Positions 11,901 to 20,775 of a stretch of DNA of 64,000 nucleotides are shown here, one piece after another (the stretch's first letter is position 1; the number at the start of each line of letters is the position of its first letter). The position numbers were made by a program, and so were the translations under genes. The notes under the pieces were generated by a model. The model did no database searches and had not been told where the DNA came from. It was given only the letters and a program-made list of their open reading frames with translations. The DNA comes from Choristoneura fumiferana. Its lineage: Eukaryota > Arthropoda > Insecta > Lepidoptera > Tortricidae. The stretch lies in contig NC_133486.1 of NCBI RefSeq assembly GCF_025370935.1, positions 10,697,976-10,761,975 on the forward strand, in the 5' to 3' direction.

Positions 11901-14900
11901 GGAATTAAATGATCTTGAAGCATCTCGCCATATTTCTCTAAAACAACCTTTCTATCATAATTATAATCATCTGGCAATTCCAAATGCTTAAACGCTTTCT
12001 TATCAATCGTAAAATTGATTTTAGGTATCACTCTTAAAAGCAATTTCAAGCACCCCACTAGTTCATACGGATATGCTCTATTGTAGTCTTTTAGTCTATC
12101 TAAAACTGATTCAATGGAGTCCGTTGCAGCATTTTCGGAGGACACTTGTGCCCCAAATCTTAATAGTATCATAAGCATTTCTGATGATCCCATTTGTAAT
12201 ACTACTCTTGCGGGGGATGCTTTCCCGCAACTTTCCAAAGGTACGTCAATGAAACGATAAACTTTTCCATCTTCTTCATACTCCAAGTTTGCATTTGTGG
12301 CGTGATCTAAGAAAAAGACGAGAGCGTGTACGTTTTCTTCTTTATCTATGAAGTCTGATTTCCATCCGGCGAGGAAGTGTGGCGCTGATGTACCGAAAAT
12401 TGCACCTGCAAAAATATTGTGCTGTAATGAGGGTTTATTGACAAGTGAAATATCGCTACATGGCGTTAGTATCAAAAGATCCGTTTGACGTTACAGTCTT
12501 GCTTTGTGTGTGAATGACTCATTTAGTTATTTTTCATCACACTTGCTCGTAAACAGTGTCGTAACATGCACGATACCTTGGTTGCAACCCCCAAAATAAA
12601 ACCCTCGACCTAAATGTGCTTGTCATGAAGCCCAAGGTCGGTAAATGAGTCAGTGCCCGTACTGATAGTGCTGCGCGCGCTGCTGCACGCGCACACTCTC
12701 CCGCAGCTCGGGCGCGCTGTGCAGGGGAGGATGCTGGTGCTGCTGCCCAAGAGCCGCAGCCTAAGGTATCGGCAATGAGGCAAAAATAATATTTTGTCTT
12801 ACAAATAAACAATTTTACTCGCAAATGTGATGAAAAACATTGTATGTCGCACGGGCGGTACTAGAATTACGAACATCGACTTCGGGCTTATAAAAGACTC
12901 TCGTTCGTAATTACTTATTTACTGCCCTTAAGACACAATGTACTAAATTTACCACAAACATGACGTGTCATAAATGTCAAAGTTTTCAAAGAGACCTCAC
13001 AATGCTATCGCCCACTAATCTATCACAGAAACCCTTATTGCTGTTACTGAATAGGGAGATGTGATGTTCTAATTTTTTACTCGTAATCTGACGTTCAAAA
13101 TGTCTAAATCGATATAACACAGAATTGTGCATCACATTTCTTGGCGAATAACCTAGCCCATTAACTGACAACCAATGAAAAGGGTGGGGTTTGTATGTAC
13201 CATCAAAAGTATGCTTAAGTGGCTACTGAACTGAAGACAAAATTTAGAGACATCATCAGTTTGGAGTAGGTTCCCTTTCCTTTTCCTTCTTGAAAGTGAC
13301 AATCTCTAAATTTTGTGTAGTAGCTTTACTTACCCAAGAATATCCTCTCAAAAGTTTTCTCACAAGCGTACAACTCGTCCAACAATGCTGCTACTACACC
13401 ATTGTCTTGGACACTCCAATCAAAAGATAATTTCATGGCTATGTACAAGAGGTTGTGGTACTTCCCCATAAGGCACACATCGCCATTGTTTGATTTACAC
13501 CCATTGTGGTATCTTAGTGCGGCGAGGATGAAGTTCTTGCAAGTTATGTTGTCCGAGTGGTTTTGCCCTGTGATGTAAAATTAAACACAATAAATGATAG
13601 TACAGTCACCAGCACCAATATCTGACACAACAAGCGTGCATAAATGATAGATGTCGTGATAATCATAGAAGATCACTAATTTTGAACATGAAACTACCGT
13701 GAGACTCACTTTTTTTTTCATTAAATAAGAGCACTAATTGATACATTATATTAAGTGTACAAAGCAACGTGATACCTTTAGCACAACCAGCGATGACAGT
13801 GTTAAAGTACTCCACCAACTCCCTCCTCTTATATCTCTCGTTTAAACAATCTCTCTCCAAATTACAAAACACCTCCTCAAAGTAATACTCCATGAATGAA
13901 TCCATACCGAAAATTTTGAATAATAATTACAAGCAAAAATAATATTATATGACTATTGACTGGTATATTGACAGAAACTGTCACGGTTTGAAAGATGTTT
14001 ACAACACGATAGCTAGGAACTCAATGGTCGGAAATCAGTCCACCCTTACTTAGTTCATGAAACCCTATTAGTGTTCTAATCCCTTTACTACGGTCGCGTA
14101 TGGGAAACCCTTCAAGTTTATAAAGTTTGTAAAGACCGCCGTCAACATGTGGAATGTTTACTACAATATTATACAGATCCTGAGCACAATCCTTCTCTAA
14201 AGCCGAGTTTAGAATTGCAAGAAAAATCATGCAAGTTGCATTACATTGCGACGCTCGATTGACCACTACGAACTCGTGAAGTGACTGCGTTACATTAAAT
14301 TAATTCAGTCAACTAGCAGAACTATAAAATTTTTCGGGATAAAACTATCAATGCTATTTTCAGGGTCTCAAACTATCGGCGTATCAAAGCTGTTGCTTGC
14401 GACTTCATCTGCCATTAATACGTTTATCGCACGCCCGCGGGAACTATTAAATTTTACGGGATAAGAGATTATTTTTTATTATCTCTAAGTTTCATCACGA
14501 TCGATTGATTACCTCATTCAAACATACTCGCTTTCATATTTATTATAATAGTAAGGATAGTATGTTTTATAGTTGTAAATAAATAACTATCCACCGACGA
14601 GATGGGATGACCTCATTAAAGAAGCGGGTTCACGGTTAGTAACTTGAAAAATTGCATTCATATATTTAAAAAAAAAATACTTTTACTCAGTTGGGGAAGA
14701 GATTCCGGTCGTTTTAAAAATAAAACGTACATTGTTTCTATTTGGATATCGGTATTGTAGGTCATAAGCAATAAATGATACTATGAAACACGGTATCTAG
14801 AATTAATAAAATGCATTGTAATTCATATTCTTTAAAAATGTGTTTTATTTTTCAAAACTTCTGGGTTCGATTTCCGAACTGAATACAGTTTTTTTTAATG

Positions 14901-15497
14901 TATGAATGCAGTTTTTCTTGTTATTAAAATCGATGACATGGTTCCTAAGATCTTTGTACGTTTTATAGTTTCTCACTTTCCCATACTGACCGATCTAAAT
15001 GAGCCACCCTGTATAGGGGAGGCCGTTGTCTAACAGCGAAAGTCCTACGGCTGATATGATAGTGATGAAATAACTCGTATAGCTTTACTTGGCCGAATTT
15101 AATTTGCTCTAATTTCACTTGCCATACTAACGTTTTCCATAAAATATATAGAACCGTGCTGTTTTCAGGATGTTTCAAAATGTCATCTTATAGAATGCAG
15201 TAGGTTAGGTTAGGTTAGTTTAATATCAACGCTGAAGAAAATACTATTTCAAAAATAAATTACTTTATGGCAAATGAAAATTATGGTCAACGATACATTA
15301 TGGCATATGAAATTCGGGCAAACGATAGAGAACCGAGATAACTATCAAGAAACTAAAGTGCATTTTTTTATTCCAGTTACCTGATGCGTGAGGACAATTA
15401 TGACGAGCAGTTCCAGCTGACATATCGCGGGCACGTCACGATGAAGGGCAAAGCCGAAGCTATGCAGACATGGTTCTTGGAGAGGAAGAAGATCTAA
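2966..15497 (+). CDS. Soluble guanylyl cyclase beta-1 subunit (14 coding exons, complete)
   Basis: This is the heme-bearing subunit of the cytosolic nitric oxide receptor, which pairs with an alpha subunit to make cGMP from GTP. Exons: 2966-2968, 3385-3458, 4337-4437, 5177-5295, 6180-6335, 6823-6976, 7287-7441, 8021-8152, 8238-8320, 8667-8837, 9368-9605, 10172-10309, 10746-10903, 15377-15497. All junctions are AG/GT with phases that fit, giving 600 residues. The H-NOX domain (about 1-180) starts MYGFVNYALELLV, has the heme ligand at His105 (LDALHDH) and the heme-contact motif YYSDR at 135-139. A PAS-like domain (about 205-330), a coiled coil (about 340-385) and the cyclase domain follow. Guanine and ribose contacts known for beta subunits are kept: Glu464 (VETVGDKYM), Cys532, Asn539 and Arg543 (RYCLFGNTVNLTSR). 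It ends AMQTWFLERKKI. As usual for beta-1, the metal-binding aspartates should come from the alpha partner. The last intron hosts an antisense gene. Confidence 0.97.
3684..3800 (-). mobile_element. Retrotransposon tail remnant
   Basis: On the minus strand it contains GGAGGCCTATGTCCAACAGT, the hallmark end of several lepidopteran non-LTR retrotransposons, with GCTGCTGGTGGAAGCAGGAT upstream of it. It is short and lies in an intron of the cyclase gene. The preceding 3484-3684 stretch is repeat-like (CTT runs) without recognisable coding. Confidence 0.4.
3876..4066 (+). mobile_element. Non-LTR retrotransposon ORF2 C-terminal remnant
   Basis: The plus strand, read with frame changes, gives WYPRDGARKR, a decayed arginine-rich stretch, then RVAADRVQWKQLEEAYAKRH. 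This is the pattern of the C-terminal end of reverse-transcriptase proteins in insect LINEs, just before the stop. It carries shifts and is dead. It lies in the intron between cyclase exons 3385-3458 and 4337-4437. Confidence 0.55.
4452..5089 (+). repeat. Interspersed repeat, GGCCAAGAGCGTG head and GGGTTCCG-type tail
   Basis: Full-length relative of 1830-2493, ending in four GACA units, TGGCGAAACTATCAG, TTCCGTTTTTGCCATTTTGG and CTCCGGAACCCTAAAAA. It fills most of the intron between exons 4337-4437 and 5177-5295. Small open frames inside it are not genes. Confidence 0.7.
5690..5795 (+). repeat. Decayed tail of the GACAGACAGA repeat
   Basis: A CAGACAGACAGACAGATGG run is followed by TATAAGGGTTTTTAAGGTAC and CTAAAAA, a degraded version of the tail of the repeat at 4452-5089. 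Confidence 0.4.
5887..6105 (+). repeat. Lepidopteran repeat ending TTCGCATTTATAATATTAG
   Basis: It starts TTTACTAGCCGTTACCCGCG, passes through CGCGGGAACTATGCAATTTT and AAACTATC, and ends ACAAACTTTCGCATTTATAA and TATTAGTGGG. This head-to-tail pattern is shared with pieces at 28361-28680 (minus), 29790-29945 and 54617-55045. I take it for a short retroposon or LINE tail; the family is not assigned. Confidence 0.6.
8848..8955 (+). mobile_element. Small retrotransposon ORF remnant
   Basis: The plus strand reads KLEWWDGHQNRRRPMRRWRD then DLDAC, resembling the WAGH...RRWRDD stretch near the C-terminus of insect LINE reverse-transcriptase proteins. It is a short shard in the cyclase intron after exon 8667-8837. 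Confidence 0.35.
11057..11300 (+). mobile_element. tRNA-derived SINE
   Basis: The head GACCGGATGGCCAAGTGGTT carries an RNA polymerase III box A (TGGCCAAGTGG), and GGTTCGATTCC is a box B about 50 bases on. A body with GTACAAGGTTTGCTTAGTTT and GGGACTAGGTCAATTGGTG follows, ending in TTTATTTATTTATTT. It is not a tRNA gene, since the 3' acceptor half is missing. A headless-tail insertion of the same family, inverted, is at 51778-51857. It lies in the last cyclase intron, 3' of the antisense gene. Confidence 0.75.
11744..13905 (-). CDS. Ankyrin-repeat and SOCS-box protein, nested antisense in the cyclase intron
   Basis: Three minus-strand exons, 13905-13776, 13567-13334 and 12405-11744, join through GT/AG sites in phase 1 to give 341 residues, MDSFMEYYFEEV to YLDLFED. 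Ankyrin-like helices are visible around residues 147-164 and 194-207 (GSSEMLMILLRFGA). Residues 297-341 are a SOCS box: RPVELKHLCRCVVRNRL is the elongin B/C-binding part, and GIPKLGVPVSLQKYL the part that meets cullin-5 in relatives. Such proteins are substrate receptors of cullin-RING ubiquitin ligases; the target is unknown. The SOCS box layout looks closest to the ASB17 type, but this is from recall and unsure. The start is the first in-frame ATG; no acceptor is seen just upstream. No stop or shift breaks the frame, so the gene looks functional. It lies wholly inside the last cyclase intron, on the opposite strand. Confidence 0.85.
12530..12837. mobile_element. Short inverted-repeat element in the antisense gene's intron
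   Basis: Left arm TTTTTCATCACACTTGC at 12530 and right arm GCAAATGTGATGAAAAA ending at 12837 are inverted copies with few mismatches. A second inverted pair, TGACTCATTTA and TAAATGAGTCA, lies near the left part. The centre is a GC-rich coding-like block. No transposase is present. Confidence 0.5.
12656..12765 (+). pseudogene. GC-rich exon-like block, origin unknown
   Basis: In an AT-rich intron, this block is strongly GC-rich and open in one plus-strand frame: PVLIVLRALLHAHTLPQLGR, then AVQGRMLVLLPKSRSLR, ending in AG followed by GTATCG, a usable donor. The third codon positions are mostly G or C, unlike the neighbours. CAG precedes it, but there is no pyrimidine tract. I do not recognise the protein. 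It could be an exon captured by the surrounding element, a decayed gene piece, or chance. Confidence 0.35.
12838..12940. mobile_element. Small palindromic element
   Basis: The left part CATTGTATGTCGCACGGGC and GGTACTAGAATTACGAAC pair with the right part GTTCGTAATTACTTATTTAC, then TGCCCTTAAGACACAATG. It directly abuts the previous element and may be the other half of one composite repeat. Confidence 0.5.
12986..13171 (-). other. Open segment without recognised content
   Basis: A 61-codon minus-strand open frame with mixed composition lies in intron 2 of the SOCS-box gene. It has no flanking splice sites that link it to that gene in frame. I do not recognise it and would not call it a gene. 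Confidence 0.12.
13601..13640 (+). mobile_element. Fragment of a short inverted-repeat element (family of 23146-23285)
   Basis: TACAGTCACCAGCACCAATA followed by TCTGACACAACAAGCGTGCA matches the left end of the fuller copy at 23146-23285. The right arm is absent. TAAATGATAG stands on both sides, though part of that word also belongs to the element. Confidence 0.5.
13682..13731 (-). mobile_element. Foldback retroposon-like element, truncated copy 3
   Basis: It carries the shared end GAACATGAAACTACCGTGAG then ACTCAC, followed by a T run and a short unrelated stretch. CACTAATT stands on both sides (13674-13681 and 13732-13739). On the minus strand it keeps the 3' end and has lost the 5' end, as LINE-driven insertions often do. 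It lies in intron 1 of the SOCS-box gene. Confidence 0.5.
14021..14284 (-). other. Unassigned open segment upstream of the SOCS-box gene
   Basis: On the minus strand an open frame follows ACGCAG (a weak acceptor, AG at 14286-14285) and runs 87 codons, SLHEFVVVNRASQCNATCMI through LIGFHELSKGGLISDH, to TGA at 14021. The residue mix looks protein-like, and a donor-like GTAAGGG lies near the end at FHEL. There is no ATG near the acceptor, so it could be a last exon of a small gene, an alternative 5' exon of the SOCS-box gene, or a remnant. I recognise no family. Confidence 0.3.
14588..14640 (+). mobile_element. LINE ORF shard
   Basis: The words CACCGACGAGATGGGATGAC and CTCATTAAAGAAGCGGGTTC match the PTRWDDLIKEAG part of the lepidopteran LINE ORF seen at 37499-37560 and 57276-57799. 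Confidence 0.4.
15195..15340 (+). repeat. Interspersed repeat holding a TTAGG triplet
   Basis: GCAGTAGGTTAGGTTAGGTT is followed downstream by GGCAAATGAAAATTATGG and GGGCAAACGATAGAGAACC. The same order of words occurs at 30430-30550 and in its duplicate near 44000, so it is a dispersed repeat. It sits just before the last cyclase exon. Confidence 0.5.
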
Positions 15498-15813
15498 ACA
15501 GTCAACAAGTTTTATAATTTTGAAAACTAAAACACCTACAGGTTGATTTATTAGAGCTGGCATGAATTAATTGAATGAGTGAATGATAAGTTCTACGTGT
15601 GTAGCAGTGAGGTGATGATGATGAACCAACGTTTTAGCTTTTTGTGATATTTTTTTTGCCTGCAAAGTCCTAACAATGTGCAGATTACGTTACTTTCGTG
15701 CAATTTATTCGCACCAACTATAATAGTACAACCTATATCTGAGGAAAATCTTGTTATGAATAGTATATCCTCCTAAGTCCTCGCATACTTTATAAAGTAA
15801 AAATTGTTCATTG

Positions 15814-15819
15814 AATAAA
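15814..15819 (+). promoter_or_regulatory. Candidate polyadenylation signal of the cyclase gene
   Basis: AATAAA stands about 320 bases after the stop codon and is the first such hexamer downstream. The real cleavage site is unknown. Confidence 0.5.
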
Positions 15820-16179
15820 GAATTCTAAGATTTTTTAAATAATATCCAAAATAACAAAGCAGGTCAACCTCGTCTAGGTCTTAAACGCTAAGTTTGTTTA
15901 AAAATGTCAGGACTCAGGAGGATATTATAATTATGAAAATAGCCATTTTGAAACACCAAACAACGGTCTGATTTAGTGCTACCACACTATCAACAGTTTC
16001 ACAATCATTAGTTTTTTTAATCCAAAACCAGTCACACTAGCTATATAAATTGAATTTGTATAGTCTAGACTCTAGACCAATCCTTATCTATTCGATAAAC
16101 CCTATCGATAGCACAAGTATAAATAATATCGATAGCGCAAGTCATCGTAGCGAATAACCCAAAGACTATTTTTTTAAAT

Positions 16180-16670
16180 AGCCTATACAGTGTCCCACTG
16201 CTGGGCAAAGGCCTCCCCTTTCTCCTTCCACTCGTCTCTGGCTTCGGCAAAATGTTGAATCGCTCCAAATCGTCCCGCCACCTTCTTTTAGGCCTACCTC
16301 TGCTCCGGTGCCCGTCGCTTGGAACCCAATCAGTGGTGATTTTGGCCCAACGATCCGGATGCATCCGGCAGACATGGCCTGCCCAGTCCCACTTGGGTTT
16401 GGCGGTTTTTGTCCCCACATCAACAATTCGGGTTTTTGAGCGCAGTTAAGTATTCCTTATTCTATCAGCTCTTCGAACACCTAGGATACTGCGCTCCATA
16501 GCCCGCTGGCAAACCTTGAGTTTGGACTTCTGGGCCTCAGTCAAAGACCAGGTCTGAGCACCGTAGGTTAGGATGGGCAGGATGCACATGTCAACGAGTT
16601 GCGTTTTAAGGCTAGTGGAAGTTTACACTTCGTTAGTGCTTTCATTGACCAGTAGCTCCTCCAGGCATTT
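16180..16670 (-). mobile_element. Non-LTR retrotransposon ORF C-terminal remnant
   Basis: Minus-strand frames give, in order, DMCILPILTYGAQTWSLTEA, QKSKLKVCQRAMERSILGVR, then GTKTAKPKWDWAGHVCRMHP and GHRSRGRPKRRWRDDLERF, and a tail QQWDTL-like piece near GCCCAGCAGTGGGAC. This is the reverse-transcriptase end typical of RTE-like or related insect LINEs. At least one frame change (near 16440) separates the parts, so it is dead. It starts just past the cyclase gene's 3' end. Confidence 0.75.
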
Positions 16671-17165
16671 TACGAGAAAGACTATTTTACGAGAATTTAT
16701 TTAAATTGCAACTGCGAGGTTTCAAAATAATATGCAAACCATTTGATCTATTTCTTCAAACCAAATTTCATCGAAAAGAAATGAAAAATTAACTAAGAAT
16801 GACTCGTTTAAAGGTATAACGTAAATTATAAAGACCACGGTTAGAGGAACAGCGGCATTTCAATTGAACTGCCAGATCTAAAGGTTCACGCAAGCAAAGC
16901 AACGGGTAAAGGATTGTATAGAAATAAATTCTTCAATATATTTGGACAATGCATATTGCATTGACTTTTTATAATTATCCACAGGCTGTCTTTTGTTCTA
17001 TTGGAAATCACAATTAGATTTAGCTCGATGGGAAGAGTGAAGATCGGAAAAATGTTTATTAGAAGTAAGTTTTGATGTTAGCCATTTTAAGAGTTGGTAG
17101 CGCTCTTGATTTATTATAAGTAACAACAATAAGACATATTATTTAAATACATACAAGTATAGAAC

Positions 17166-17560
17166 TTTCTCGAGTGGCGACCACGAACCGGAAGACGAAG
17201 CGTTGGCAGCCCGAGTGGACTGACGACGTCGCGAGAGATGCCAGTAACAGATGGATGCAAGTGGCGAGTTGTCGTTTATTGAGGTGTTCTAAGAGGGAGG
17301 CTTTCTTTTTTCAACATGAAACTACCGTGAGACTCATATTAAATGATATTGTAACGGATAACTCACGTCTTAAATAGAGTTTAGCTCGACATGTTTCGAG
17401 CTAATTTGTAGCCCTTTTTTCTAGGATTCGATCTCGATTTAAGATGTGAGTCCGTTACAATATCATTTAATATAGGGAGGCTTTCGTTCAACAATGGACG
17501 TCTTCCGGTTGATGATAGAACTTTCTGGAGTTTAAACAGTATCCATCAGTATCTGGCGCT
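17166..17560 (+). mobile_element. LINE ORF tail, interrupted by a foldback element
   Basis: The plus strand shows the pattern EWRPRTGRRSVGR...TRWTDD...RWMQVASCR at 17166-17290, is split at 17306-17473 by another element, and resumes with GGGAGGCTTTCGTTCAACAA and TGGACGTCTTCCGG. The split gives a clean before-and-after view of the insertion, because the host sequence is known from other copies. Confidence 0.65.
17306..17473 (-). mobile_element. Foldback retroposon-like element, copy 2, with 12-bp target duplication
   Basis: AGGGAGGCTTTC stands on both sides (17294-17305 and 17474-17485) and is the LINE sequence that was duplicated. The element starts with a T run and CAACATGAAACTACCGTGAG. Its arms TATTAAATGATATTGTAACG and GTTACAATATCATTTAATAT are near-perfect inverted copies. 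Minus-strand reading gives an A tail at the 3' end. Confidence 0.65.
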
Positions 17561-17890
17561 TGGTAGCTAATTCCTCTCATTCTGCGAGGAAGCCTAGGCC
17601 CATGTGGCACGTGTATCGGCCAAAATAATGATGACGATGATGATGACTAAAAAGTCATACATTTCTACTAATAGCTGAGGCTTTAGGTAAACTATAAGTA
17701 CTCTACCTAATTAGTATGGTTTATACTTAATGTACGCGTGAAATATAAAAAAAATATGTTATACGTAGCTTATTTACCCTTGTTACTATTTATTTATATC
17801 TTAAAAAGTTTATTTTTATGACACGCTCTTATTGAGGCGGAGTAGAACATTTGAAATCAATCAAACACTAATGGAACTCCAAGTCACTAT

Positions 17891-18107
17891 AGGGCAGAAG
17901 TACCATTTGTGGCCACTGTACCGTTTATGGCCGTTTATTGTTTGAAATAAATGTATAGTAATAAAACATTACAAACTTTATTTGCTTTACTATAAACTTG
18001 CGAAAACTCACTAAACATATTTTTTTAACACTTTTTATAGGTATATTGCTTCAAATTTCAACTGGCCAAAAACAGTATTAAGGTGGCCAAACCGGTACTT
18101 CTACCCT
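17891..18107. mobile_element. Short inverted-repeat element (AGGGCAGAAGTACC ends)
   Basis: Left end AGGGCAGAAGTACCATTTGT GGCC and right end GGCCAAACCGGTACTTCTAC CCT are inverted copies with mismatches. Inner words TGGCCGTTTATTG and CAACTGGCCAAAAACAGT extend the similarity. There is no coding capacity. Confidence 0.5.
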
Positions 18108-18254
18108 ACAAGGTGTTTTTGGGCACTGCTACAATGGGTTCGTCGATTTTACATTTTTTCCGCTTCAATGAAAGCCTGCCTTTAGTCTATCACGTGTGCG
18201 GTAACTAGTCAAATAAAGATGCAGCTATATGTTATTCCGGTGTATATTATGTCT

Positions 18255-18742
18255 GCGGTTGATCGTAAAATCCGCCAGATCACGAAATTCCTAGGCATAT
18301 CGTGAAATGGCGCCATTTCATGATAATGCCTAAAATTTGACCAGGCACATCACGATGTGCCTGAGAAACAATACAGCAGATCGATTTTAGCAACGCATTC
18401 GTCGATATTCCTAGCCCTATGCCGGGCACATCGTGATATGCCGAAATAAGAAAAATTTAGATACGAGCGAAGCGAGGAGTGGTTAGTATGAATTGTGACC
18501 ACAACACACGAGCCGAGCGAGCGTGCCGCGGCAGCGGCCGGCGAAGTGCCAGAACCGATATGGCGGCGTTTCATGATATGCCTAGGAATTTCATGATCAG
18601 CCTAAACATCACTAGGCAAATCGTTAAACGGTGTGTTTTGAACGATATGGCGGATGTTCTTTAGCCAATTCATGAAATAAATGGCGCCATTTCAAGATAT
18701 GCCTAGGAATTTCGTTATCTGGTTGATTTTACGATCGGCCGC
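18255..18742. mobile_element. Inverted-repeat element with GCGGNNGATCGTAAAATC ends
   Basis: Left GCGGTTGATCGTAAAATC and right GATTTTACGATCGGCCGC are inverted ends. The arms continue through ACGAAATTCCTAGGCATATC and TGAAATGGCGCCATTTCA for about 60 bases. The word ATATGCCTAGGAATTTC recurs in the interior, as do GGCACATC words. The middle (18480-18560) is GC-rich. It is non-coding. Confidence 0.6.
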
Positions 18743-20240
18743 CGTCATTATACATCCTGAAATATTTCCGCAAATAGTGAGGTAAGTTTGTCTGAACTCC
18801 TATGTAAAGGGTGTCTCCATAGGGCGAGCCGCCTCACAAGCGCATTAGGCATGATTCTGTTCAACACAGGGCTCAAAATTGCACCAAAAATGCCTCACGA
18901 GGAACTTCACTTAAAGAAGGGGGAAGTCTATTCAAAACTAGTCACGCTTTTGACGCAGTGTGTATGGTAAATGTATGAAAAAAAACATTAAAAAAATCCT
19001 AAAAAAATCAATATTGCTTAACCATCTATTGACATTATTTCAGATTTTTTAAAAACTTATTGTGTAATCGTACCTATTGGTTTTATGTTAGACTTTCGTG
19101 AGGCATGATTTATAAAGTAGTTTGTAGGGGTCCCCAACAAAACCCATAACTAAGAAAGATGAAAGAGCAGCACTCAAAAAGATTTAATTCGGTTGTAACA
19201 TAAATTGATTTGGCATTTTTATAGAAATCCTGTGTTGGCTTAAAAATTAAACTATCTTAAAAACTATGAGACTTTAAGTCAAGTTTACTCACGCGGAGCG
19301 GCTCTATGAGCCCTTTTACATTAAATTTGGCGTTGGTTTTTGGGACACCCTGAATATTGCGGTAAATCTTCATCCAGTAGAATACTACTTCTAGATCGGA
19401 TACTATCCATCCCCAGCATTGGCTTCTATCTCTCCGCAAGTGGCAAGATAGAATGAACTTAAATATTCTAGTCGTTAATTTTGACCAAATACTATTTGAG
19501 AGCTTTAAATGTTTTTCCTATTTGTTACTTTTACTGATATTTTTAATAATATAAGGCCTAAAAATGTAGCATGTATAAGCACTAAAATGTGTAGAAAATT
19601 CCACTTTATTGTGATATGTTCCATTATTTCTATGAAACTGTATTCTGTGCAATAAATGACTATTAATTAATAATGAAATACTTTGTATTATTTTACGTTT
19701 GACACCACTAACACCGATGAAATTTAGCAGCCTTCCGAAACCTAAAACCGTCGAATTCTAGAACACTAACAGTTTCAAACCCTAGGATCTTAAGATCCTA
19801 GAATCCTAAACCCTTATATACATAGTATCGATATTATAGGGTGAGAAAATTAATAAAATCAGGGGGAAAAATTCGTGTAGTTTTGAAAATTGGTACATTT
19901 ATACCTTGCGGTATCCAGATGAACATACTAAAAGCCTTCGAGGGTGAGGGCTATGGTGAGGGTGTAAGGGGGGGTTGAAGGTACCTTTTTTCAGGTTTTT
20001 CCTCACATCCCGAATATTTGTACGATTAGCATTATGATTACATCGGACAAAACTTTTAACATAAAATTTCCTACAAATTTGGTCATATTCATTTTTGCTC
20101 TACGGTCAATACTTTAGGAGATAAAGGGTGTTTAAGTTAACAAGGAGATAAAAAATAGACAATTTAAGAAATGATTAACGAAGTAGGTTTTCAAATATTG
20201 TTTAAAAATAGAAAAAGCAAATTATTTCATCTTTATTATG
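18743..20240. other. Gene-free stretch
   Basis: Only short open frames without recognisable content are present. A purine-rich GGGTGAGGGCTATGGTGAGG stretch lies near 19940. The part from 19840 on looks like decayed transposon DNA leading into the remnant at 20241. Confidence 0.4.
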
Positions 20241-20600
20241 TTACTCATCGTTTTCTACATCGACATTACCGTCTTCTCCTTCTATGACATCTACAGGAAC
20301 ACCGTTTGTACATGGGCCCAAGCAGCCGAAACATACTAGACTGCATTTAATACCGACGTCGATTTCGACATCCATATTTTCAAGTGCAAGCACATTTGCA
20401 GCGACAAAAAATTTAAGTCAGTACGATGCCAGGAGCTGGAGGATCAGTGGTGATAACTGGCTCGAGAGTTCCATCAGCTCCTCGCTTCCAACCTCACACT
20501 TTAGGAGGCATTTCATTACCCAGCCACTGTTGTGTACTTGGTGTAATAAATACTCGCAATGCGAGATATTTCGCTGACGCTTTAGTAGGCGGGAGAGAGG
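20241..20600 (-). pseudogene. Decayed cysteine-rich transposon-associated gene (C-terminal part)
   Basis: Minus-strand pieces in different frames follow one another: PPTKASAKYLALRVFITPST then QQWLGNEMPPKV, then GWKRGADGTLEPVITTDPPA, then FCRCKCACT, then GIKCSLVCFGCLGPCTNG with an acidic tail ending ENDE and a stop at 20241. The order 'QxWLGN - W - APxxxL - CxCK..C - GLKCSxxCxxCxG.SCxN' is one I know from insect transposon-linked proteins. At least two shifts and a stop break it. What the intact protein does is not clear to me. Confidence 0.5.
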
Positions 20601-20639
20601 AGATAACTTTGGACATGAAATATGGCATACTTATCATCT

Positions 20640-20775
20640 GGTGACAATACAATAATCTGGTAGTAACATCTTGGTAGTCCAGCCGGGATCGTTAATGCAG
20701 AACGGAACTCCTCAACAGTTAATGGCATCGACTTGAAATTTGGTTTGTCGATAGATGAACCGATATTTTTTCTAA
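20640..20775 (+). repeat. Repeat unit 1 of a dispersed pair
   Basis: GTGACAATACAATAATCTGG through GATCGTTAATGCAGAACGGA and ACTCCTCAACAGTTAATGGC is matched by a second, direct copy at 21205-21340. The decayed gene at 20241-20600 abuts it. Confidence 0.5.

Noticed and set aside
15201..15220. TTAGG repeats, the insect telomere motif (also near 30438 and 44001).
   Set aside because: Only two to three units at each site, always inside the same dispersed repeat and far from any array. Not a telomere or telomere scar.
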